DNA of 64,000 nucleotides from Spinacia oleracea (lineage: Eukaryota; Streptophyta; Magnoliopsida; Caryophyllales; Amaranthaceae). Both the position numbers and the translations under genes were made by a program. Below the pieces are notes generated by a model. The model did not search any database, was not told the origin of the DNA, and saw only the letters and a list, made by a program, of their open reading frames with translations. The stretch's first letter is position 1; every line of letters starts with the position of its first letter. Of the stretch, positions 58,800-64,000 are shown piece by piece. Where the stretch lies: NCBI RefSeq assembly GCF_020520425.1, contig NC_079491.1:110918652-110982651 (forward strand), read 5' to 3'.

Positions 58800-58840
58800 A
58801 ATGTTAACTTGTTGACATAGTCTAAGCAACAATGCCAAAA
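58800..58840 (-). pseudogene. Integrase zinc-box relic in element E
   Basis: The minus strand contains TGGCATTGTTGCTTAGACTA, matching TGGCATTGTCGATTAGGCCA of the Copia element (15161-15180), which encodes WHCRLGH. The order with the linker and RT relics is the same as in the Copia element. Confidence 0.65.
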
Positions 58841-60586
58841 ATTAGTGGAACTCAAATCAAGGGTTTGATTTGAACCTAGTAAAGTTTTTATTTAAAGAGT
58901 TGTTTGTTTTAATCAAGCATATTGACTCAAACCGTAAATGACCATTTCATTCAAATAAACAAACAAACAAACAAGCATTGTTTTCGTTCTTCTGAATGTG
59001 AGTCTTTCTGTGTTTGAAGCAGAAATTTAAGTATGCTGATTATGGAACAAAATAGCCATTAAGTTCCAGCCTTGAAAAGACTTTAAAACAAACTAGATGA
59101 CCCTACAACTAATGTAGCATTGCCATGCTCCATTTCCCACTTGTAGGTCATTAGTGTAGCCTAGCTTCCATTGTTTGAGTTATTACCGAAGTAAGAACCT
59201 CAAGCGGTATATGATACCAAGGAAGTTTGATTGCTAGGTCACTTCTCTTTAAACATAAACTTATAGGTAGAAACGGAATCGTAAATTCCTTTCATTTGTT
59301 CCTTTGTTTTCCTATTTCTTGTACCCTTTCTTATAGTCTTAAGAATTGAATTCTATAGTGTTGACTTTTATACTTTGTTTAGACATGTCCAATGTCACTA
59401 CAACAAAGTTCTTACCATTTTAATTTATGTTGAACATTATATTTCAACTGGATGATCTTACCAGAAGCTTCTAAAGTTCTCTAAGCATCTATCTATTCGA
59501 ATGTCTAGGGACTAGACTCATTCGAGAATTAAATGGACAAAGATATTAGGTTGTTTAACCATTGGTAAAGCTGAGCGTATTAAACTCAATGCTTTATGAT
59601 CTCAAAACTACATTGTATTTTGAATTCACAAGCACCAATTGGTTTGCCATTCGATTTTGATATTCGAAAACAACCATAAAAGTCGCTAAAAGAAACGTAC
59701 ATTTTAAATTGCTCACTTTCTCTCATTTTCGTGAATCGTTCTTGGATTCACTACCAATCGAGGAAATTTACTGTTATCTTTCTAAAAGGATTTACTGCAG
59801 TGCAAGATATTTAATTATAAACAATAATTAAAACATACATTGAAGCATGCAAAGTCTAAACATTTATCATGAATAATAACTTGAAAATGAAAGCAATCAT
59901 GCAATTTAAACAAGTCATTAGCATTTTATTCGAATTATGTGTTCCGGCAGGTGTGAATAAAATGATTCCAAGATCCTAAAATCATTGAAGAACTAAGCAC
60001 AGTTTGTCGACTTAATCCTAAAACATCTTAGGTAAGCAAAAGCCTTTTGCTAATAGTCTAGAAACTATTCTTGGTTGATAGGTACGTCTAAGAACTTATT
60101 AGGTAAACCTATCGATTTTGCCACGACATAAAAGGACTCCTTACTTATATCGTTGAGTTTCACCAAAACTAACATGTACTCACAATTATTTGTGTACCTT
60201 GCCCCTTTAGGACCAATAAGTAACACCTCGCTGAGCGAAAACTATTACTAGATTGATGTAAAGGATATCCAAGCAAGTGTATATTTTGGCATGGCACCTT
60301 TTAACTCAATTTTTAAGTTTGGAACTTAAGGCTCTTACTATGTTGGTTAGATTTTAAGTGAACTAAAATCCTTAATCATGCAACATAATCAAGCCACAAT
60401 CTTATGCATAATTAAGACATATTTAAAGCAATAAATAACTTAAAGCATGCATAAGATAAATGTGATCTAGTATGGCCCGACTTCATCTTGAAGCTTTGAC
60501 TTCAAAGTCCGTCTGAAAATCTCCGTGGGAGGCACCATTTTCTTCAAATAGGATAAGCTATAATTAAAACTAATTACAACTATTTG
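58841..60586 (-). other. Element E gag-equivalent region, non-coding
   Basis: No open gag frame. The stretch near 60215-60235 (antisense GCTCAGCGAGGTG) parallels GAAAAGCGAGGTG at 13468-13480, upstream of gag in the Copia element. Confidence 0.5.
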
Positions 60587-60671
60587 ATGGTACGCAGACC
60601 ATATTTGAATTGAAAAACAACTTTGGTACTTTAGACCAATTACATTCAAATTAATGGTACGCAGACCATAT
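60587..60671 (-). promoter_or_regulatory. Pair of conserved palindromic leader motifs in element E
   Basis: ATGGTACGCAGACCATAT occurs twice, at 60587-60604 and 60654-60671; each has ATGGT/ACCAT arms around a 6-nt centre. The Copia element has the equivalents at 13053-13070 and 13096-13113. Position is in the leader, upstream of gag. A role as RNA packaging or dimer-initiation signal is inference. Confidence 0.6.
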
Positions 60672-61259
60672 TTTCTATCCTATTTGGGCCATACTAGTCA
60701 CTTCATAACCTGCAAAACAGTACATATACAATATATACCATTCACCCATTCATTAATTATTATGAATGGCCCACATAGCTGGTTAGTAAAACACATTATG
60801 CATCACGTAAACATTTGCAGCAATTAATCAAGGGCACCAATAATCTACCAATTATTCAGTCCTTATTAATTTTAATCAAGTTGTTTTAACCTTAAGGATT
60901 CGTAGACCTAATCAAGAGTTTATGACTAAAAAGCGCTCCCACTTAAACCAATAAATTCATATGCTTTACTAATTTTAAACATAAAAATGTATTTCAAGTC
61001 TAACCGGAAACATACAAATTTAATTAAAATTTAAAGCCCATATAAATTTATAATTGAATCCAAAAATTTTAATTTGATTTCAGTCGTATTTAAATTAATT
61101 CATGATTTTAATTTTAGTAAAATAATTAGAATAAATAAAATTTATTATAATTACAATATTCAAAATTAAAATCCAAGAAAATAATTTAAATTATTAATTG
61201 TAAAATTAATTAAAATTACGTAAACTGAAAATTTCAAATTAAACATTCAAAACGATCTA

Positions 61260-61845
61260 ATCGTAATGCAAACACCTTAAGCATCGCACGCCCATGGGCC
61301 ACACGCACACAGCCATCGCTGGCCATGTGCGCGCAGCCCATGCGCTCGTCGCATAGCTGCTGCATCTTCCCATCGCAAGCCATCGCACAAGTTGGTGCTC
61401 GCTGCGCGCGCGCCAGCGCTCGATGCACGCGAGCCATCGCTCGCTCTGCGCGCTCGCCAGCGCTTGCTGCGCGCGCTCCAGCGCTCGATGCACGCGAGCC
61501 ATCGCTCGCTGTGCGCGAGCCATCGCTCGCTGTGCGCGAGCAATTGCTCGCTGCGCGCGATCGACGCTGGGCGCAGCGCTCGTGGCACGTGAGCTTGCGC
61601 TCGCTGCGCGCGAGGCTGCGCGCGCTTGCGCGAGGCAGTGCGCGTTGTGGCGCAGCTCGCTTGCTGCCCACACGCGACTGCCGTGCCTTGCCTTCGCCCA
61701 TGCCCATTCGTCCATAGCTCGTGGCCCACGACACAAGGCAGGGCTGCTGCCTTGTGCTCGTGCACCATGCCCTTGCTCATTGCATTCGTGCCGCACGGGC
61801 GACGAGCTCCCTTGCTCGTCGTCGCATGCCCGCATTATACAACAC
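61260..61845 (-). repeat. GC-rich tandem-repeat island in the element E leader
   Basis: In an otherwise AT-rich element, this block is built of GC-rich units; around 61495-61560 the period is 21 bp (GCGAGCCATCGCTCGCTGTG with one more base). Long overlapping ORFs on both strands encode only Ala/Arg/Ser-rich repeats and are composition artefacts. The Copia element has a GC-rich island at the same place in its leader (12190-12540). Confidence 0.8.
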
Positions 61846-62614
61846 CCCTTAAGGGTAACACGAAGCGTCCATTGCTTTGTGCGTGCAAGTTATATGAACG
61901 AATCGCATAAAAATTTAAAATTTATATTTAAAATTAATGACAAATTAATAAATTAATATTAATTTCATAATTTTAGGGCGAAAAATCGAAAATTTATTAT
62001 TCAATTGATTTCCGATTATCATGGATTCAAGCCTAGGTCATAAAAATTTAAAATTTATCATAAATTTACAATTTTTATGGTGGTTTTTAATCATAGGTTT
62101 CTAATTAAATTATAATTAATTATGAAAATCAAATTAATTCTAAATTATTCTAATTTTCAACTAATTAATCATAATTACAAATTAGATTGCATAATTAACA
62201 AGGCTAGGCATTCAAACTTGTTAAACATATACAGTAGGTCAATCAAAAATTCAAGATTTATCAACAAGAATCGCAAATATTTAATTTAACATCTTAAATT
62301 TACGAAATTTTGCATTCGAAAAACTAAAACCTTCGAAAAGTCATAGTTAGGCTTCGAATTTGAGAATTCTGGGTTCGGCAGAAAAAGACTATTTTTGTCA
62401 AAATTTTAGAATGCCTTTTACATGCGGAATTGACACAAAAATCACTCGATTTGGATGAGTAACGAAGAAACTGCCGAAAAACTGCGTACGTATAATTAAA
62501 TAAACGCAATTTGCAATTAATTAACAATTACGAAAATTAATCACCCCTTTTAATTCTTGCAAATTTGTAATATTTAACCATGTTCATGCAATTTAGATTA
62601 TGAAAATAATAAGA
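61846..62614 (-). other. Element E leader, LTR-proximal part
   Basis: AT-rich and non-coding, as in 11312-12180 of the Copia element. Confidence 0.6.
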
Positions 62615-62628
62615 GGCTCGTGATACCA
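62615..62628 (-). other. Primer-binding site of element E
   Basis: The minus strand reads TGGTATCACGAGCC, one base after the 5' LTR end, a variant of the initiator-Met primer site. Confidence 0.85.
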
Positions 62629-62629
62629 C

Positions 62630-63995
62630 TGTGAGGTTATGATACATATGACAATTCATAAATCATGCGGAAACAACCATTAAGCCAGGAATACATATTA
62701 TTTACACATAATCATATAGCATAATTTAGATGCATACTCTTTGTTGCGTGCCTTCCCTAGCTGCGCCCGAACCGAACAAGAACAAGTTTTTTAGGACTCC
62801 AAGTGTCGTCCCTCCGTAGATAGTCCACAGCACGTCCGGATCCGCCTTAAGATTGACCAACTAGAATCGCCCTTAAGGTACTATTATTTTCGGCTAAAAT
62901 GGGCAAGAGTTATGGCTGATTTTTCTGCTTAAAAATCCTAGTTTTGAATACTTGAAAACTTATGTATAAATAATGACCCCTAGGCCTTTATTTATAGAGG
63001 TATGGAAAAGGAATTGTAATCCTACTAGGATCTGGATTTGTTAATTAGAACTTTATTAGGACTCTAAATAACAAAGCAATTCTAATAAGATTAGGATTTT
63101 AATCTTCGCACGAATCCCAATAGAATTAGGATTTCCGGCATACGCATCGCACAAGCCGTACATCCGCGCAGGCCTTGCGGCCCACGACAAGCGCACAGCC
63201 CATGTGCGGTGCTGCGTGTGCGCGCGCGCCCTTGGCTGGGCCAGGCCTTGCGCTGGGCCTGGTCGAGGCGTGCGTTGCGTGCGGCTCGCTGGGCGATGGC
63301 CTGGCTTCGTGCTGGGCCTTCGTCTAGCGGGCCTCGTCCGATGCTAATTCGTACGATACGCTTCCGATTAAATTCCCGATTCCGGAATTCATTTCCGATA
63401 CGAACAACATTTAATATTTCCGATTCCGGAATTAATTTCCGTTTCGAACAAATATTTAATATTTCCGTTTCCGGAATTATTTTCCGATTCCGATAATATT
63501 TCCGATTCTGACAATATTTCCGTTTCCGGCAATATTTCCGATTCCGGCAATATTTCCATTTCCGATAATATTTTCCGATACGTACCATGTTTCTGTTTCC
63601 GGCAACATCTACGACTTGGATAATATTTATATTTCCAATACGATCCATATTTCCGTTTTCGGCAATATCATCGTTTCCGGAGTATTCATTTCTTGCCTGT
63701 GACGATCTCAGCTCCCACTGAAACCAAGATCCGTCGATTCCGAATATCCATAGATGGAGTATTTAATGCCATCAAATACTTGATCCGTTTACGTACTATT
63801 TGTGTGACCCTACGGGTTCAGTCAAGAGTAAGCTGTGGATTAATATCATTAATTCCACTTGAACTGAAGCGGCCTCTAGCTAGGCATTCAGCTCACTTGA
63901 TCTCACTGAATTATTAACTTGTTAATTAATACTGAACCGCATTTATTAGACTTAACATAGAATGCATACTTGGACCAAGGGAATTATTTCCTTCA
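62630..63995 (-). repeat. 5' LTR of element E
   Basis: 1,366 bp and nearly identical to 53780-55127. It has one extra 18-bp unit (AATATTTCCGATTCCGGC near 63531-63548). Confidence 0.93.
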
Positions 63996-64000
63996 GAGAT
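63996..64000. repeat. Target-site duplication of element E, right (GAGAT)
   Basis: Identical to 53775-53779. It ends exactly at the window end. Confidence 0.9.

Larger units (their letters stand above)
53780..63995 (-). mobile_element. Element E: young non-autonomous Copia-derived LTR retrotransposon (LARD type)
   Basis: 10,216 bp with LTRs 53780-55127 and 62630-63995 and perfect GAGAT duplications. Orientation is minus, shown by the primer-binding site next to the right-hand LTR and the polypurine tract next to the left-hand LTR. The interior (55128-62629, 7.5 kb) has no ORF longer than about 70 codons outside a GC-rich low-complexity island. It nevertheless contains collinear relics of Copia integrase, linker and RT. 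By eye, the LTRs differ at about a dozen positions plus one 18-bp repeat unit, so the insertion is recent while the coding decay is old. Confidence 0.92.

Noticed and set aside
61234..61956. Long overlapping ORFs on both strands in element E
   Set aside because: Same reason: GC-rich 21-bp repeats give Ala/Arg/Ser-rich frames in every phase.

Overview
The window is plant nuclear DNA, clearly eudicot: two-exon and multi-exon genes with GT..AG introns, AT-rich non-coding DNA, and about 57 kb of plant-type LTR retrotransposons and Helitron sequence. Scattered ACGGAGTA-type motifs fit a Caryophyllales (Amaranthaceae-like) genome, but that is a weak inference. I see no bacterial, organellar or CRISPR signal.

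Layout. Positions 1-351 end in a canonical Helitron 3' terminus. One apparently intact host gene follows on the minus strand (2135-5057): a peroxisomal acyl-activating enzyme (AAE1-like acyl-CoA synthetase, 555 aa, C-terminal SKL) in two exons. About 230 bp upstream of its ATG a Helitron-type 5' end begins (5288). The matching 3' end lies at about 52584. The sequence between, once later insertions are subtracted, is about 7 kb and carries same-strand fragments of host genes (RBM48-like, kinesin-14-like, a tentative XS-like fragment).

That tract is split by two blocks. Block 1 (8321-19677) is a decayed Ty1/Copia element with recognisable gag, protease, integrase, RT and RNase H; its left LTR holds a foreign solo LTR (8841-10822). 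Block 2 (19953-48832) is a Russian doll. A gag-only Ty3/Gypsy element (A) has a Tekay-like chromodomain Gypsy element (B, 22844-44155, 5-bp duplication ACGTC) inside its gag. B has a non-autonomous tRNA-Asp-primed element (C, 23273-30525, duplication CCTTG) inside its left LTR, and an antisense solo Copia LTR (D, 37184-38639, duplication ATTCT) inside its RT codons.

The right end (53780-63995) is a complete, young, antisense LTR element (E) with nearly identical LTRs and exact GAGAT duplications; the last five bases of the window are its right duplication. Its 7.5-kb interior has no usable ORF, only collinear relics of Copia integrase and RT, yet its leader motifs, primer-binding site and termini resemble those of the Copia element in block 1. 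It is best read as a non-autonomous (LARD-type) lineage moved in trans.

Apart from the acyl-activating enzyme, no gene here looks functional. The biology of interest is how non-autonomous retroelements (A, C, E) keep cis-signals while losing pol, how a Helitron has shuffled gene fragments, and what a large repeat block does to a gene whose proximal upstream region is only about 230 bp.
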